Source of the DNA: Dietzia sp. JS16-p6b
GTDB taxonomy: Bacteria > Actinomycetota > Actinomycetes > Mycobacteriales > Mycobacteriaceae
NCBI RefSeq assembly: GCF_003052165.1
Contig: NZ_CP024869.1
Location: forward strand, 1,088,001 to 1,152,000
Length of the DNA stretch: 64,000 nt
Direction: 5' to 3'
Part shown: positions 10,398-20,245 of the stretch, piece by piece
Numbering within the stretch: position 1 is the first letter of the stretch
How the letters are laid out: each line of letters begins with the position of its first letter
Program-made: the position numbers and the translations under genes
Notes under the pieces: generated by a model
The model's input: the letters and a program-made list of their open reading frames with translations, nothing else
What the model was told of the DNA's origin: nothing
Database searches by the model: none

Positions 10398-11221
10398 CCG
10401 ACGGAGCACAGGCTGACGGACCGCGTCCCGAGGAGCCCCTGACCGACGGTCCGCATCCCGACGCGCCACCGGCGGGAGCGCCCGCGACCGGAGCCGCGCT
10501 CGACTGGTGCCACTCGCGGCTCCGCGCGGGGTCGGCGGGGGCCGAGGATCCCGACGACCGCGACACCGTTCGGTCGATGCCGATCGTGCTGCACCTGCCC
10601 AAGGCGGACCCGCCGGGTCGGACCCCGTTGCTCGAGGCGGTCGCGGCCGCCGTCGCCGCGCTGTGCCTGGACGAGCGCGTGGCCCCCGGCGGACCGTGGC
10701 ACGAGGACTACGCGGCGTGGCTGGATGCCAGGATGCGCAAGATCGCGCGGCGTGCGCGAGGCGCGCAGTGGCGCACCGCTCTCGAGGTCGAGGGGGTGAC
10801 CCGCGAGGTGGACGGGTGCGCGGCCAGGGCGTTCGTCCCCGGCCCGGTCGACGACGTGGACCCGCGCCTCGGCCGTCTGCAGATCGGGGGCACCGACCTC
10901 GAGCGGGATGATCCGGGCCCCCCGCCGCCGCGTGTGCCGGTCGTGTGGGTGGACAGGACGCTGGAGATGTCCGTGGGTAAAGCCGCCGCCCAGGTCGGCC
11001 ACGGGGTGATGGTGCTGATGGCGGAGATGGACCGCGACCGGCTCGAGCGGTGGATCGACGACGGGTTCCGCGTGGCGGTTCGGGAGGCGGATCCCGACCG
11101 GTGGCGAGAGCTCTCGGCGGCCGTGTCCGCTCGTGCCCCGGGGGTGGCCGCTGTCGTCGACGCAGGGTTCACGGAGGTCGCGCCGGGCTCGCTGACGGTC
11201 ATCGCCGTCGACCAGGGCTGA
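10394..11221 (+). CDS. Pth2-like peptidyl-tRNA hydrolase family protein
   Basis: 275 residues. The N-terminal 60 residues are Pro/Ala/Asp-rich and probably disordered. The C-terminal third (VVWVDRTLEMSVGKAAAQVGHGVMV, then DAGFTEVAPGSLTVIAVDQG) matches the Pth2 fold, with the Lys and Gln/His residues (GKAAAQVGH) that define that family. Pth2 releases peptides from stalled peptidyl-tRNA; whether this long actinobacterial version does so is untested here. The start GTG overlaps the serB stop. Confidence 0.72.
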   Translation: MTDGAQADGPRPEEPLTDGPHPDAPPAGAPATGAALDWCHSRLRAGSAGAEDPDDRDTVRSMPIVLHLPKADPPGRTPLLEAVAAAVAALCLDERVAPGGPWHEDYAAWLDARMRKIARRARGAQWRTALEVEGVTREVDGCAARAFVPGPVDDVDPRLGRLQIGGTDLERDDPGPPPPRVPVVWVDRTLEMSVGKAAAQVGHGVMVLMAEMDRDRLERWIDDGFRVAVREADPDRWRELSAAVSARAPGVAAVVDAGFTEVAPGSLTVIAVDQG

Positions 11222-11335
11222 CGCCCGACGCCGGGCGGCGACTGACACCCGCAGGCGCCGATGGCACACACCCCCAGCCGCTCCCTGCCATGCACGGTGG
11301 CGTGCGCAGCGGGGCAGGCGAGAGTTCATCGCCGC

Positions 11336-11454
11336 AGGCGGCTGCGGCTGGGGGAGCAGGCGCTGGAGCGGATGCACGCGGGCGGTTGCGGCTGGGGGAG
11401 CAGGCGCTGGCGCGGATGCGCGGGGGCGGCTGCGGCTGGGGGAGCAGCGCGGCG
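11336..11454. repeat. 44-bp tandem repeat, about 2.7 copies
   Basis: The motif TGCGGCTGGGGGAGCAG begins at 11343, 11387 and 11431, exactly 44 bases apart; the first two units are nearly identical over their whole length and the third is cut short. The array fills the gap between the Pth2-like gene and the end of dinG (stop at 11458) and carries no plausible gene. Confidence 0.9.
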
Positions 11455-11457
11455 GTC

Positions 11458-13566
11458 TCAGCCGTCGCGCAGCCGCTCGAGGGCGCCGATCACCACGTCC
11501 CGGTCGGTGGTCTGCCAGAACGGGGGCAGGGAGGCCCGGAGATAGCCGCCGTAGCGGGCGGTCGCCAACCGGGAGTCGAGGACCGCGACGACGCCCCGGT
11601 CGTCGGTGCGCCGGAGGAGCCGCCCCACGCCCTGGGCGAGGAGCAGTGCGGCGTGGTTGCCGGCGACCGCGAGGAAACCGTTTCCGCCGCGGGCCCCGAC
11701 CGCGCGCTGGCGCGCCGAGAGCAGGGGGTCGTCCGGCCGGGGGAACGGGATGCGGTCGATCACCACCAGGGACAGAGACCGACCGGGGACGTCGACGCCC
11801 TGCCACAGCGAGAGCGTGCCCACCAGTGTGGTCTCCTCGTCCGCCGCGAACTGCGCCACCAGGTTGGCGGTCGAGTCCTCTCCCTGGCACAGCACCGGGG
11901 TGTCGAGACGTTCGCGCAGCAGCTCCGCCGCCGCCCTGGCGCCGCGCATCGAGGAGAAGAGCCCGAGGGTGCGTCCGCCGGCGGCGGTGACGAGGTCCGC
12001 CAGCTCGTCCTCCGCCTCGGGGGAGGCACCCTCCCTGCCGGGCGCCGGCAGGTGCGAGGCCACGTAGAGGATGCCGTTGCGTCGGTAGTCGAAGGGCGAC
12101 CCGGCGTCCAGCCCGGTCCAGCGGAGGCTGCCTGCGTCGTCGTCGGACGGGGGCTCCAGGGCGACGGCCGTCGCGGGGTCAGGCCTGGAGGACGAGGCCG
12201 GCGGAAGGCCCCAGGTGGCTGCCAACCCGTCGAACTTCCCGCCGGTGGTGAGGGTGGCGGAGGTGAGGATCACCGTCGACTCGGCGAACAGCCGCGCCCG
12301 CAGCAGGCCGGCCACGGAGAGCGGGGCCACGCGCAGGATCCGGCCGCGGCGGTCCTCCTCGCTCATCCACACGATCTCCAGGCGCTCGGTCACCGGGCGC
12401 TCGAACGAGGAGAGCATGCGGTCGGCCGCGTCGGCGACCTCGTCCAGCGCCGCGAGGGTCTTCTGCCGGTCGGAGGCGCCCTGCGGATCGTTCGCGACCT
12501 CGCCGGGCTTGGGCCCGGGCACCGCGCTCCGGCAGTTCTCTGCCGTGTGCCGGACCGCCGCCAGCGCGAGGTCGGCGCCCTCGGGGAGGAGGTCCCACCG
12601 CCCCTCGGGGCACAGGTCGAGCAGACTCGCCAGTCCCTCGCCGGCCGCCACCATGCGGTCGGCGGCCTGCTGATCGACGAGCTTGGCCGCTCGCCGCGCC
12701 GCCTGGATGACGGCGGCACCGGTGAGTTCTGCCGTCGTCACCCCGGTCACGCGGTCGGAGAGTTCGTGGGCCTCGTCGATCACGACCGCGTCGTGCTCGG
12801 GCAGGACGGAGACGTCGGTCATGGCGTCGATCGCGAGCAGTGCGTGGTTGGTCACCACCACGTCCGCTCGTCCGGCCTCCTGGCGGGCCAGTTCGGCAAA
12901 GCACTCGGAGAACTCGGGGCACAGTTGGCCCAGGCACTCGCGGCTGGTCACCGAGACCTGTCGCCACGCGGCGTCAGACACTCCGCGGGGGAGGTCGTCG
13001 CGGTCTCCGGTCTCGGTGTCCTGCGCCCAGTCGTGCAGTCGGGCGATCTCCTGGCCGAGTCGCGACCCGGGCCCCGCGTCGCGCGGGGAGGACTCGCGGG
13101 GGGTGCGGGCGGCCGTGGACTCGCCCCCGAGGGGAAGGTCGAACAACTCCTCGGACACCACCTCCTCGGGATCGGCCTCGTCGACCGGGCCGGACGAGAC
13201 GCGGTGGAGGCACAGGTAGTTCCCGCGGCCCTTGAGGATCGCGTGTGAGGGCGTGACCCCGAGTTCCGGTCTGAGAGCGGCGGCAAGGCGGGGGAGGTCC
13301 CGGTCCACCAGTTGGTTCTGAAGGGCGATCGTGGCGGTGGACACCACCACCGTGCCCCCGGTGGACACGGCGTGTCGCAGCGACGGCACGAGATAGGCCA
13401 GCGACTTGCCGGTACCCGTACCGGCCTGGACGGCCAGATGTTCGCCGGTGGCCAGGGCGTTGCCCACCGCCTCGGCCATGCGGACCTGTCCCGGCCGCTC
13501 GCTGCCGCCCAGGCTCTCGACCGCGGTGGCGAGCAGCTCGGAGACAGGGGGAAGCGAGTCGGTCAC
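11458..13566 (-). CDS. dinG: ATP-dependent DNA helicase, DinG/XPD type
   Basis: 702 residues. Walker A is AGTGTGKS (48-55) and the DEAH box is VIDEAHEL. A four-cysteine iron-sulfur cluster region lies between them (YLCLHR, then CLGQLCPEFSEC). The C-terminal motor motif GVDVPGRSLSLVVIDRIPFPRPDDPL and the QGVGRLLRRTDDRGVVAVLDSR motif VI are intact. This superfamily-2 helicase unwinds 5'-3' DNA, R-loops and other structures during repair. GTG start. pncB lies upstream on the same strand with a 61-base gap, the order found in mycobacteria. Confidence 0.92.
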   Translation of the reverse strand: MTDSLPPVSELLATAVESLGGSERPGQVRMAEAVGNALATGEHLAVQAGTGTGKSLAYLVPSLRHAVSTGGTVVVSTATIALQNQLVDRDLPRLAAALRPELGVTPSHAILKGRGNYLCLHRVSSGPVDEADPEEVVSEELFDLPLGGESTAARTPRESSPRDAGPGSRLGQEIARLHDWAQDTETGDRDDLPRGVSDAAWRQVSVTSRECLGQLCPEFSECFAELARQEAGRADVVVTNHALLAIDAMTDVSVLPEHDAVVIDEAHELSDRVTGVTTAELTGAAVIQAARRAAKLVDQQAADRMVAAGEGLASLLDLCPEGRWDLLPEGADLALAAVRHTAENCRSAVPGPKPGEVANDPQGASDRQKTLAALDEVADAADRMLSSFERPVTERLEIVWMSEEDRRGRILRVAPLSVAGLLRARLFAESTVILTSATLTTGGKFDGLAATWGLPPASSSRPDPATAVALEPPSDDDAGSLRWTGLDAGSPFDYRRNGILYVASHLPAPGREGASPEAEDELADLVTAAGGRTLGLFSSMRGARAAAELLRERLDTPVLCQGEDSTANLVAQFAADEETTLVGTLSLWQGVDVPGRSLSLVVIDRIPFPRPDDPLLSARQRAVGARGGNGFLAVAGNHAALLLAQGVGRLLRRTDDRGVVAVLDSRLATARYGGYLRASLPPFWQTTDRDVVIGALERLRDG

Positions 13567-13627
13567 CCGGTCACCCTAGCGGCCCGGTGCGACGCCGGAC
13601 ACGGGGCCGGGCACCGGTGGATCAGCG

Positions 13628-14974
13628 TCACGGACCCGGCGGCACCACACGCACGGGGACCGCCGGCTCGCCCTCGCTCAACGCCAGGCCCTCCCACGGC
13701 AGCGTCACCATCGCTGCCTGGTGGAACGTCCGCGACTCCTCCAGGGACGGCAGGTCGGGGACGGGGGCGCCCTCGCGCATCAGGGGGACAATCAGATCCC
13801 TCTGCTCCAGTCCCGGTTCAGCGGTCACGGACCCCGCCCACGGTAGGAGCACCTCCTCGACCGCGGTGCCGGATCGTCGGTGGAGTCGGACGGCCCGCTT
13901 GGCGCCCGGCAGGGACTCCTTGTGGGTCGAGCGCTTGGCCACGGGGATGCCGTCCACCTCGACGAGCTTGTAGACCATCCCCGCGGTGGGGGCGCCCGAG
14001 CCGGTCACCAACCGGGTGCCCACCCCGTAGGCGTCGACGGGCTCGGCCCGCAGCGCCGCGATCGCGTACTCGTCCAGGTCCCCGGAGACCACGATGCGGG
14101 TCCCGTGGGCGCCCAGGGAGTCCAGTTGCACACGCACCTGCCGGGCCAGCATCCCGAGATCGCCCGAGTCGATGCGGACCCCGCCCAGCCCGGGCCCGGC
14201 CACCTCGATCGCCGTGGCCACGCCGCGGGTGATGTCGTACGTGTCCACCAGCAGGGTTGTGCTCACACCGAGGGTGGCGACCTGAGAGCGGAAGGCGGAC
14301 GCTTCGTCCGGGCCGTCCGGACCGGTGTGCAGCAGAGTGAACGCGTGGGCCGACGTGCCGGCGGAGGGGACCCCGTGCCGCCGGGTGGCCTCGACGTTCG
14401 AGGTGGAGGCGAACCCCGTGAGGTAGGAGGCGCGGGCCGCGGCCACTGCGGCCTCCTCGTGCGTGCGGCGTGAGCCCATCTCGATGATCGGGCGCCCGTC
14501 CGCCGCGGAGGTCATCCGCGCGGCGGCGGAGGCGATCGCGCTGTCGTGGTTGAGCACGGACAGCACCAGCGTCTCCAGCAGCACGCACTCGGCGAACCCG
14601 CCCCGGACGGTCAACACCGGGGATCCGGGGAAGAAGAGCTCCCCCTCGGGATACCCGTCCATCCGTCCGGTGAAACGGAAGTCCCGCAACCACCCGAGGG
14701 TCCGCTCGTCGAGCGAGTCGGCCACCGTCGCGAGCTCCTGTTCCCCGAAGCGGAAGTCCCGGAGTCGCTCCAGGAGCCGTCCGGTGCCGCCGACGACGCC
14801 GTACCGGCGACCGGCCGGCAGTCGCCGGGCGAACACCTCGAACACGCAGGGACGGTCGGCGGTGCCGTCGGCCAGCGCGGCGCTGATCATCGTGAGCTCG
14901 TACTTGTCCGTCAGCAGCGCGGTGGACGGACGGTCCGGCGGGTGAGGGGCGCGCGTCGGCGCGGTCGAGGTCAC
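13628..14974 (-). CDS. pncB: Nicotinate phosphoribosyltransferase
   Basis: 448 residues. It converts nicotinate and PRPP to nicotinate mononucleotide in NAD salvage. The signature regions are [15 protein letters not shown] at the N-terminus, [16 protein letters not shown], the active-site histidine region [26 protein letters not shown], and [13 protein letters not shown]. It has full length. The GTG start at 14974 is divergent from clpS, with only about 50 bases between them, so the promoters probably overlap. Confidence 0.95.
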   Translation of the reverse strand: MTSTAPTRAPHPPDRPSTALLTDKYELTMISAALADGTADRPCVFEVFARRLPAGRRYGVVGGTGRLLERLRDFRFGEQELATVADSLDERTLGWLRDFRFTGRMDGYPEGELFFPGSPVLTVRGGFAECVLLETLVLSVLNHDSAIASAAARMTSAADGRPIIEMGSRRTHEEAAVAAARASYLTGFASTSNVEATRRHGVPSAGTSAHAFTLLHTGPDGPDEASAFRSQVATLGVSTTLLVDTYDITRGVATAIEVAGPGLGGVRIDSGDLGMLARQVRVQLDSLGAHGTRIVVSGDLDEYAIAALRAEPVDAYGVGTRLVTGSGAPTAGMVYKLVEVDGIPVAKRSTHKESLPGAKRAVRLHRRSGTAVEEVLLPWAGSVTAEPGLEQRDLIVPLMREGAPVPDLPSLEESRTFHQAAMVTLPWEGLALSEGEPAVPVRVVPPGP

Positions 14975-15014
14975 CCGGCCGACTCTACGGCGTGGCCGAC
15001 CCGGCGGTAATCCG

Positions 15015-15020
15015 TATCCT
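15015..15020 (+). promoter_or_regulatory. Probable -10 element of clpS (leaderless transcript)
   Basis: TATCCT at 15015-15020 ends seven bases before the ATG at 15028. In actinobacteria this spacing puts the transcription start on the A of the start codon. It supports the ATG rather than the upstream GTG at 14992 as the clpS start. Confidence 0.55.
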
Positions 15021-15027
15021 TGGCCGT

Positions 15028-15372
15028 ATGCACACCGTCACCGCACAGACCGCGGACGACCGGAGCGTCGTCCCCGTGATGGCGATGCCGTCGGCCGCGC
15101 CCGTGGAGGACACGGAGACCGAGCTCGACGCCGGGGTGGACAGTCCCTGGCTCACGGTCGTGTGGGACGACCCGGTCAACCTCATGAGCTACGTGACCTT
15201 CGTCTTCCAGCGGGTCTTCGGCTACAGCCGGGAAAAGGCACACGAGCTCATGCTCAAGGTCCACAACGACGGTCGCGCCGTGGTCTCCTCCGGCAGTCGC
15301 GACAAGGTGGAGAACGACGTGCGCAAGCTGCAGGAGGCCGGACTGTGGGCCACGATGCAGCGGGAGGCCTGA
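15028..15372 (+). CDS. clpS: ATP-dependent Clp protease adaptor ClpS
   Basis: 114 residues. The core ([46 protein letters not shown]) is the ClpS fold with the conserved DDP and the helix that receives N-degron side chains. It delivers N-end-rule substrates to the ClpA/C unfoldase. The start is placed at ATG 15028 because a -10 hexamer lies just upstream and the 12 codons before it are not conserved-looking. DUF2017 follows after four bases, as in other Mycobacteriales. Confidence 0.93.
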   Translation: MHTVTAQTADDRSVVPVMAMPSAAPVEDTETELDAGVDSPWLTVVWDDPVNLMSYVTFVFQRVFGYSREKAHELMLKVHNDGRAVVSSGSRDKVENDVRKLQEAGLWATMQREA

Positions 15373-15376
15373 ACCG

Positions 15377-15988
15377 GTGAAGGCCTGGCAGCGCAAGACC
15401 TCCCTCACCGGCCCGCGGGTCAAGGCGGTCATGGAGAGCCACGAGGTGCAGATCCTCCACGCCCTGGTGTCCAACATCGTCGACATGTTGGAGCAGCGGC
15501 GCGACTCCGCACCGCGGGACGAGCTGGCCGAGATCACCGGCATGCGCAGCGGACACTCCGAGCTCCCCGCCGAGGCCCCACTCGCCCGCCTGCTGCCGGA
15601 TTTCCACCGTCCCGAGCCGGGGAGCGCCTCCGACGCGGACGCCGCGGCGGTGGCCCGCGCCCACAACTCGGGGATGCGCATGCTCCACGAACCGGAGATC
15701 ATCGACGCCAAGCTCGCGGCGGCCTCGACGGTCCTGAGGTCGCTCCCGGCACGCGGGGGGACGGTCTCGCTCAGCCCCGAGCAGGCGCAGGCCTGGATGG
15801 GCTGTCTCAACGACGTGCGGCTCGGCCTGGGCGCGTTGCTGCTCGAGGCGGGGGCGGTGGACGGGGTCCCGGCCACGGACATCCCCGAGTACGTCGAGGA
15901 GGACGACCCGAGGTCGGCGCACCTGGACGTCTACCACTGGTTGACCTTCATGCAGGACTCCCTGTGTTCGGTTCTGACGGGGAAGTGA
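15377..15988 (+). CDS. DUF2017 family protein
   Basis: 203 residues, predominantly helical and acidic, with no membrane segment. It matches the conserved actinobacterial DUF2017 family that always follows clpS (e.g. YHWLTFMQDSLC near the end). The function is unknown; the location suggests some link with ClpS-dependent proteolysis, but that is inference. GTG start, four bases after the clpS stop, so probably translationally coupled. Confidence 0.88.
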   Translation: MKAWQRKTSLTGPRVKAVMESHEVQILHALVSNIVDMLEQRRDSAPRDELAEITGMRSGHSELPAEAPLARLLPDFHRPEPGSASDADAAAVARAHNSGMRMLHEPEIIDAKLAAASTVLRSLPARGGTVSLSPEQAQAWMGCLNDVRLGLGALLLEAGAVDGVPATDIPEYVEEDDPRSAHLDVYHWLTFMQDSLCSVLTGK

Positions 15989-15998
15989 GGAGAGCACG

Positions 15999-16685
15999 GT
16001 GAATCCAGATCCACGCACGTTCCGGTCGGGGGGCGTCCAGGCCGCCCGGCCCGTCCCCCAGGGACCGCGCCGCTGGCCGGCGCTGATCCTGCTCTTCGCC
16101 TTTGTCGCGCTGATGTGGGTGGTCGAGGCGGCCGACCAGGTCATCCGGGCCGCTATCGGGCCACCCCAGACCCTCGACAACTACGGTGTCCGCCCCCTGA
16201 GCACCGACGGGTTGCCCGGAATCATCTTCCAACCCTTCCTCCACGGGGACTGGGCTCACCTCATCGGCAACTCGATCGCCCTGCTCGTGCTGGGCTCGAT
16301 CATCGCGATGTCCGGGATCCGGCCCCTGATCAGCGTCACGCTCATCTCGTGGCTGGCCTCGGGTGTGGTGTCGTGGATCCTGGGCGGGGCAGGGACCGTC
16401 CACATCGGGGCGTCGGGGATCGTGTTCGGCTACATCTTCTACGTGATCGTCCGGGGACTGTTCTCCCGACGGATCCTGCATCTGCTGGTCGGGCTCGTCA
16501 TCGGCTTCTATTACGGGCTCGAGGCGCTCGCCGGTCTGTCCCCGATGCTGGACGGCGTGTCCTGGCAGGGGCACCTCGGCGGAGCCATCGGCGGCGTGCT
16601 CTCGGCGTACGGGCTCAAGCGTGACCGCAGGCCACAGGCCGTCACCGCCGGACAGCCGGGGTGGAACTCCGGTCCGCGCAGGTGA
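15999..16685 (+). CDS. Rhomboid-family intramembrane serine protease
   Basis: 228 residues with about six membrane helices. The catalytic dyad is visible as S139 in [11 protein letters not shown] and H192 in [17 protein letters not shown] (H87, N91) supplies the oxyanion-side residues. It cleaves single-pass proteins inside the membrane; substrates are unknown. GAGGAG precedes the GTG start at 15999. Its stop overlaps the murI start (GTGA). Confidence 0.92.
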   Translation: MNPDPRTFRSGGVQAARPVPQGPRRWPALILLFAFVALMWVVEAADQVIRAAIGPPQTLDNYGVRPLSTDGLPGIIFQPFLHGDWAHLIGNSIALLVLGSIIAMSGIRPLISVTLISWLASGVVSWILGGAGTVHIGASGIVFGYIFYVIVRGLFSRRILHLLVGLVIGFYYGLEALAGLSPMLDGVSWQGHLGGAIGGVLSAYGLKRDRRPQAVTAGQPGWNSGPRR

Positions 16686-17497
16686 CGTCCCCGGACCCGC
16701 TGGCCCCGATCGGGGTCTTCGACTCCGGCGCGGGCGGACTCACCGTGGCCCGGGCGATCATGGACCAACTCCCCGACGAATCGCTGATCTACGTCGGGGA
16801 CACCGCCAACGGGCCATACGGACCGCTGCCGCTGGCGCGGGTCCGCGAGCACGCCCTGGCGGTCGCGGACTCCCTCGTCGACCGGGGGGTCAAGGCTCTG
16901 GTGATCGCGTGCAACACCGCCTCGGCGGCGATGCTGCGGGACGCCCGTGAGCGCTACCCGGTTCCGGTGGTCGAGGTGATCCAGCCGGCGGCCAGGCGGG
17001 CGGTGGCCACCACGCGGTCGGGTCGCATCGGGGTGATCGCCACGCGCGCCACGGTCGCCTCCCTGGCCTACGACGACGCGGTGGCCGCCGCGACCGGCGT
17101 CGAGCTGACCTCGGTGGCGTGCCCGAAATTCGTCGAGTTCGTCGAGCGTGGCATCACCAGTGGTCGGCAGGTGCTGGGCCTGGCGGAGGCGTACCTCGCC
17201 CCGATCAGGGATGCCGACGTGGACACCCTGGTCCTGGGGTGCACCCATTACCCGCTGTTGTCCGGGGTGGTCCAGCTCGCGGTGGGCGATCACGTCACGT
17301 TGGTCTCCAGCGCCGAGGAGACCGCCAAGGACGTGGTGCGCGTCCTCACCTCCCAGGACCTCCTGCGACCCCACGACGCGCAGACCCCGGCCCTGCGGGA
17401 GTTCCTCGTGACCGGTGACCCGGACGGTTTCCGTCGGGTGGCGTCCCGGTTTCTCGGCCCCGACCTGGTGGCCGTCGGCCGCGCGGCCGCGGTGTGA
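16682..17497 (+). CDS. murI: Glutamate racemase
   Basis: 271 residues. It makes D-glutamate for peptidoglycan by a two-cysteine mechanism. The N-terminal motif is [12 protein letters not shown], the first catalytic Cys is in [10 protein letters not shown] and the second in [10 protein letters not shown]. The start is chosen as the GTG at 16682, which overlaps the rhomboid stop; a GTG at 16661 would add seven residues and a longer overlap. The chosen length equals the usual one. Confidence 0.95.
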   Translation: MTSPDPLAPIGVFDSGAGGLTVARAIMDQLPDESLIYVGDTANGPYGPLPLARVREHALAVADSLVDRGVKALVIACNTASAAMLRDARERYPVPVVEVIQPAARRAVATTRSGRIGVIATRATVASLAYDDAVAAATGVELTSVACPKFVEFVERGITSGRQVLGLAEAYLAPIRDADVDTLVLGCTHYPLLSGVVQLAVGDHVTLVSSAEETAKDVVRVLTSQDLLRPHDAQTPALREFLVTGDPDGFRRVASRFLGPDLVAVGRAAAV

Positions 17498-17579
17498 ATC
17501 CTCCCCACCGACGGACGCGGGACCGCCCTCGGGAGCACACCCCGGGCGGCGGCGGGCCGACCGTGGCACGATGGTGCCC

Positions 17580-18359
17580 ATGCTTCTGACTGTCCTGGGT
17601 TGCTCGGGGAGTATCGGCGGACCCACCTCGCCGGCGTCCGGGTATCTGGTCGAGGTCGAAGGAATCGGGCCCGTCGTGATCGACATGGGGCCCGGGGTGT
17701 TGGGGGCTCTGCAGCGGTACATCTCGCCGGAGACCGCCACCGTTCTGCTGTCCCATCTCCACGCTGACCACTGCCTGGACGTCCCGGGCCTGATGGTGCT
17801 GCGGCGCTTCGGCCCCGAGGCGGAGCACGCGGTCCGCATGCCGCTCATCGGCCCGTCCGGGACCGCCTACCGGATCGGGGTCGCCTCATCGGAGGAGCCG
17901 GGCGCCGTGGACGATCTCTCGGACACGTTCGAGGTGGGATCGTGGGAGGTCACCCCGGACATGGAGTTGAGGCGCGAGGACGACGAGGTGGCCCTGCGTG
18001 TGCGAGCCGACCGGGTAGATCACCCGCCGGAGTCCTACGGGCTGAGGCTGACCTCGGCGTCCGGTCGCGTCCTGGCCTACAGCGGCGACACCGCCTACTG
18101 CGAGGCGTTGATCGAGCTTGCGGCGGGGGCGGATGTGTTCCTCTGCGAGGCCTCCTGGACAGACGAGGAGGGTCGTCCACCGGGCATCCACATGTCCGGT
18201 GCCGAGGCGGGTCGCACCGCCCGTCTCGCCGGGGTGGGGCGTCTGGTGCTCACCCACATCCCGCCGTGGACGGACAGCGAGGCCGTGCGCGCCGAGGCCG
18301 CCGCGGAGTTCGACGGCGAGGTCATGCTGGCGGAACCGGATCTGCGACTCGAGGTCTAG
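17580..18359 (+). CDS. Metallo-beta-lactamase-fold hydrolase, cyclic-nucleotide phosphodiesterase-like
   Basis: 259 residues. The metal-binding motif is SHLHADHCLD near residue 60, followed by YSGDTAYC and LTHIPPW, the ligands of an RNase Z/ElaC-like beta-lactamase fold. In the same syntenic position (murI - this - rph) mycobacteria carry Rv1339, reported as an atypical cAMP phosphodiesterase, so a cyclic-nucleotide role is plausible. The start is uncertain: ATG 17571 and ATG 17580 are both in frame. I prefer 17580 because a weak -10 (CACGAT, 17567-17572) sits seven bases upstream, as for leaderless genes here. Confidence 0.85.
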   Translation: MLLTVLGCSGSIGGPTSPASGYLVEVEGIGPVVIDMGPGVLGALQRYISPETATVLLSHLHADHCLDVPGLMVLRRFGPEAEHAVRMPLIGPSGTAYRIGVASSEEPGAVDDLSDTFEVGSWEVTPDMELRREDDEVALRVRADRVDHPPESYGLRLTSASGRVLAYSGDTAYCEALIELAAGADVFLCEASWTDEEGRPPGIHMSGAEAGRTARLAGVGRLVLTHIPPWTDSEAVRAEAAAEFDGEVMLAEPDLRLEV

Positions 18360-18411
18360 CCATCCGGGTCCTCGCAGGAGAGCTACCCGGTCGACGGACG
18401 GCGGTGGCCGC

Positions 18412-18417
18412 TAGGAT
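18412..18417 (+). promoter_or_regulatory. Probable -10 element of rph (leaderless or near-leaderless)
   Basis: TAGGAT at 18412-18417 ends eight bases before the GTG start of rph at 18426, and no Shine-Dalgarno sequence fits between them. The spacing puts the transcription start on or next to the start codon. Confidence 0.5.
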
Positions 18418-18425
18418 CGGCGGGC

Positions 18426-19217
18426 GTGACCTCATCTACTGACGGCAGAACAGACGGACGCGCGGACGGCGACCTCCGCGACGTGACCCTCACGCGGGGA
18501 TTCACCTCGCACCCGGCCGGATCGGTTCTCGTGACCTTCGGTCAGACCCGGGTCATGTGCACGGCGAGCGTGACCGAGGGCGTGCCGCGCTGGCGCAAGG
18601 GGTCGGGCCTGGGATGGTTGACCGCGGAATACGCGATGCTGCCGGCCGCGACCCACGAGCGCTCGGGGCGCGAGTCGGTCCGCGGCAAGGTGGGTGGACG
18701 CACCCACGAGATCAGCCGCCTGGTCGGCCGGTCCCTGCGCGCCTGTATCGACCTGTCAGCACTGGGGGAGAACACCATCGCGTTGGACTGCGACGTGCTC
18801 CAGGCGGACGGCGGCACCCGCACCGCCGCGATCACCGGGGCCTACGTCGCGCTCGCGGACGCGGTGACCTGGCTGGCGGCCAAGGGCGCCGTCACCGGGA
18901 ACCCCCTGACGTGTGCTGTGGCGGCCGTGAGCGTCGGCGTGGTGGACGGCCGGGTCCTGTGCGACCTGCCCTACGAGGAGGACTCGCGCGCCGGGGTGGA
19001 CATGAACGTCGTCTGCACCGACGCCGGGGAGCTGGTGGAGGTTCAGGGCACCGCCGAGGGCGCCGCGTTCGGGCGGGACACCCTCAACGCCATGCTGGAC
19101 TCGGCCCAGGCCGGCTGCGAGCGGCTGTTCGAGCTGCAGCGGCTGGCCCTCGCGGAGCCGTATCCCGGAGAGCTGCCGGTGCCCCCGGCCGCCCGGAGCG
19201 CGGGGCGGCAGCGGTGA
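18426..19217 (+). CDS. rph: Ribonuclease PH
   Basis: 263 residues. A phosphorolytic 3'-5' exoribonuclease that trims tRNA 3' ends. The core motifs [27 protein letters not shown], and [21 protein letters not shown] are intact. The first 18 residues are polar and non-conserved, but the GTG fits a leaderless start. rdgB starts inside its stop codon (GTGA). Confidence 0.95.
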   Translation: MTSSTDGRTDGRADGDLRDVTLTRGFTSHPAGSVLVTFGQTRVMCTASVTEGVPRWRKGSGLGWLTAEYAMLPAATHERSGRESVRGKVGGRTHEISRLVGRSLRACIDLSALGENTIALDCDVLQADGGTRTAAITGAYVALADAVTWLAAKGAVTGNPLTCAVAAVSVGVVDGRVLCDLPYEEDSRAGVDMNVVCTDAGELVEVQGTAEGAAFGRDTLNAMLDSAQAGCERLFELQRLALAEPYPGELPVPPAARSAGRQR

Positions 19218-19864
19218 CCGTCCGGCTGCTGGTCGCCAGCCGGAACGCCAAGAAGCTCGCCGAGCTGCGCCGGGTCCTGGAGGCCGAGGGGATCGCCGGC
19301 ATCGAGCCGATCGGCCTGGACGAGGTGCCCGACTTCCCCGAGGAGCCGGAGGACGGCGCGACGTTCAAGGACAACGCTCTGATCAAGGCGAGGTCCGGGT
19401 GGATGGCGACGGGCCTGGCGTGCCTGGCCGACGACTCCGGGCTGGCCGTGGACGCGCTGAACGGGATGCCGGGCGTGCTCTCCGCTCGCTGGGCGGGCCG
19501 TCACGGCGACGACGCGGCCAACAACGCGCTGCTGCTCGCACAGCTCTCGGACGTGCCCGACGAGCGTCGTGGCGCGGCCTTCTTCTCCAGCTGCGCGCTG
19601 GTGTACTCGGCACGGGATTCGGCGCCGTCGACGGCCACCCTCATGACGCGGGTCGTGGAGGGGCGCTGGGCCGGACAGGTGCTGCGGGAGCCCCGGGGCG
19701 AGCGCGGATTCGGTTACGATCCGCTGTTCCTGCCCGAGGGCTCGGACCGCTCCGCCGCCGAACTCACAGCGGAGGAGAAGGACGCCGACTCCCACCGCGG
19801 TCGGGCCCTGCGGGCGCTCGTGCCGGCGTTGCGGGAGCTCGCCGAGCGCGGGATGCGGAGCTGA
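19214..19864 (+). CDS. rdgB: RdgB/HAM1-type non-canonical purine NTP pyrophosphatase
   Basis: 216 residues. It removes dITP, XTP and similar nucleotides from the pool. The family motifs are [14 protein letters not shown] (N-terminus, substrate binding), [20 protein letters not shown], and [12 protein letters not shown]. The GTG start overlaps the rph stop by four bases. It is convergent with the DUF3817 gene six bases away. Confidence 0.94.
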   Translation: MTVRLLVASRNAKKLAELRRVLEAEGIAGIEPIGLDEVPDFPEEPEDGATFKDNALIKARSGWMATGLACLADDSGLAVDALNGMPGVLSARWAGRHGDDAANNALLLAQLSDVPDERRGAAFFSSCALVYSARDSAPSTATLMTRVVEGRWAGQVLREPRGERGFGYDPLFLPEGSDRSAAELTAEEKDADSHRGRALRALVPALRELAERGMRS

Positions 19865-19870
19865 CCCGGT

Positions 19871-20245
19871 TCAGACCGCGTATTCGGCCCTGACGTCCCG
19901 GGTTCGTATGTGCTCGAACCAGAACGACAGGAACGGGACCGTCCCGGCCAGGGCGGTCAGCAGGGTGCGGGAGGCCGGCCAGCGGGCCTTGATGGCCAGG
20001 TCGAGCGTCATGAACAGGTAGAAGATGTAGAAGACGCCGTGTGCCTGTCCGATGTAGGTGAACCAGTCGGGGGCGTCGGAGGAGTTCTCGATGATCAGGT
20101 ACTTATAGATCATCTCCACCGTGAGGACCAGCAGCCACACACCGGTGATCCACGCCAGGGCGCGGTACCGGGCGAGGGCGCCACGGATCTTGCCCCCGGG
20201 GTCCGGCTTCCGGTGGTCGGTCTCCGGGGTGGCGTCAACGGTCAT
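19871..20245 (-). CDS. DUF3817 membrane protein
   Basis: 124 residues with three hydrophobic helices (ALAWITGVWLLVLTVEMIYKYL; GQAHGVFYIFYLFMTLDLAI; LLTALAGTVPFLSFWFEH). It matches DUF3817, a small integral membrane family of unknown function that follows rdgB in mycobacteria. The conserved GQAHGVFY region with a His inside the membrane is a family mark. The ATG overlaps the stop of the upstream gene (ATGA), so the two are coupled. Confidence 0.88.
   Translation of the reverse strand: MTVDATPETDHRKPDPGGKIRGALARYRALAWITGVWLLVLTVEMIYKYLIIENSSDAPDWFTYIGQAHGVFYIFYLFMTLDLAIKARWPASRTLLTALAGTVPFLSFWFEHIRTRDVRAEYAV

Noticed and set aside
11336-11454. CRISPR-like array
   Set aside because: Units are contiguous 44-bp copies without unique spacers, and no cas gene is nearby. 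The same holds for the arrays at 37695 and 42478.
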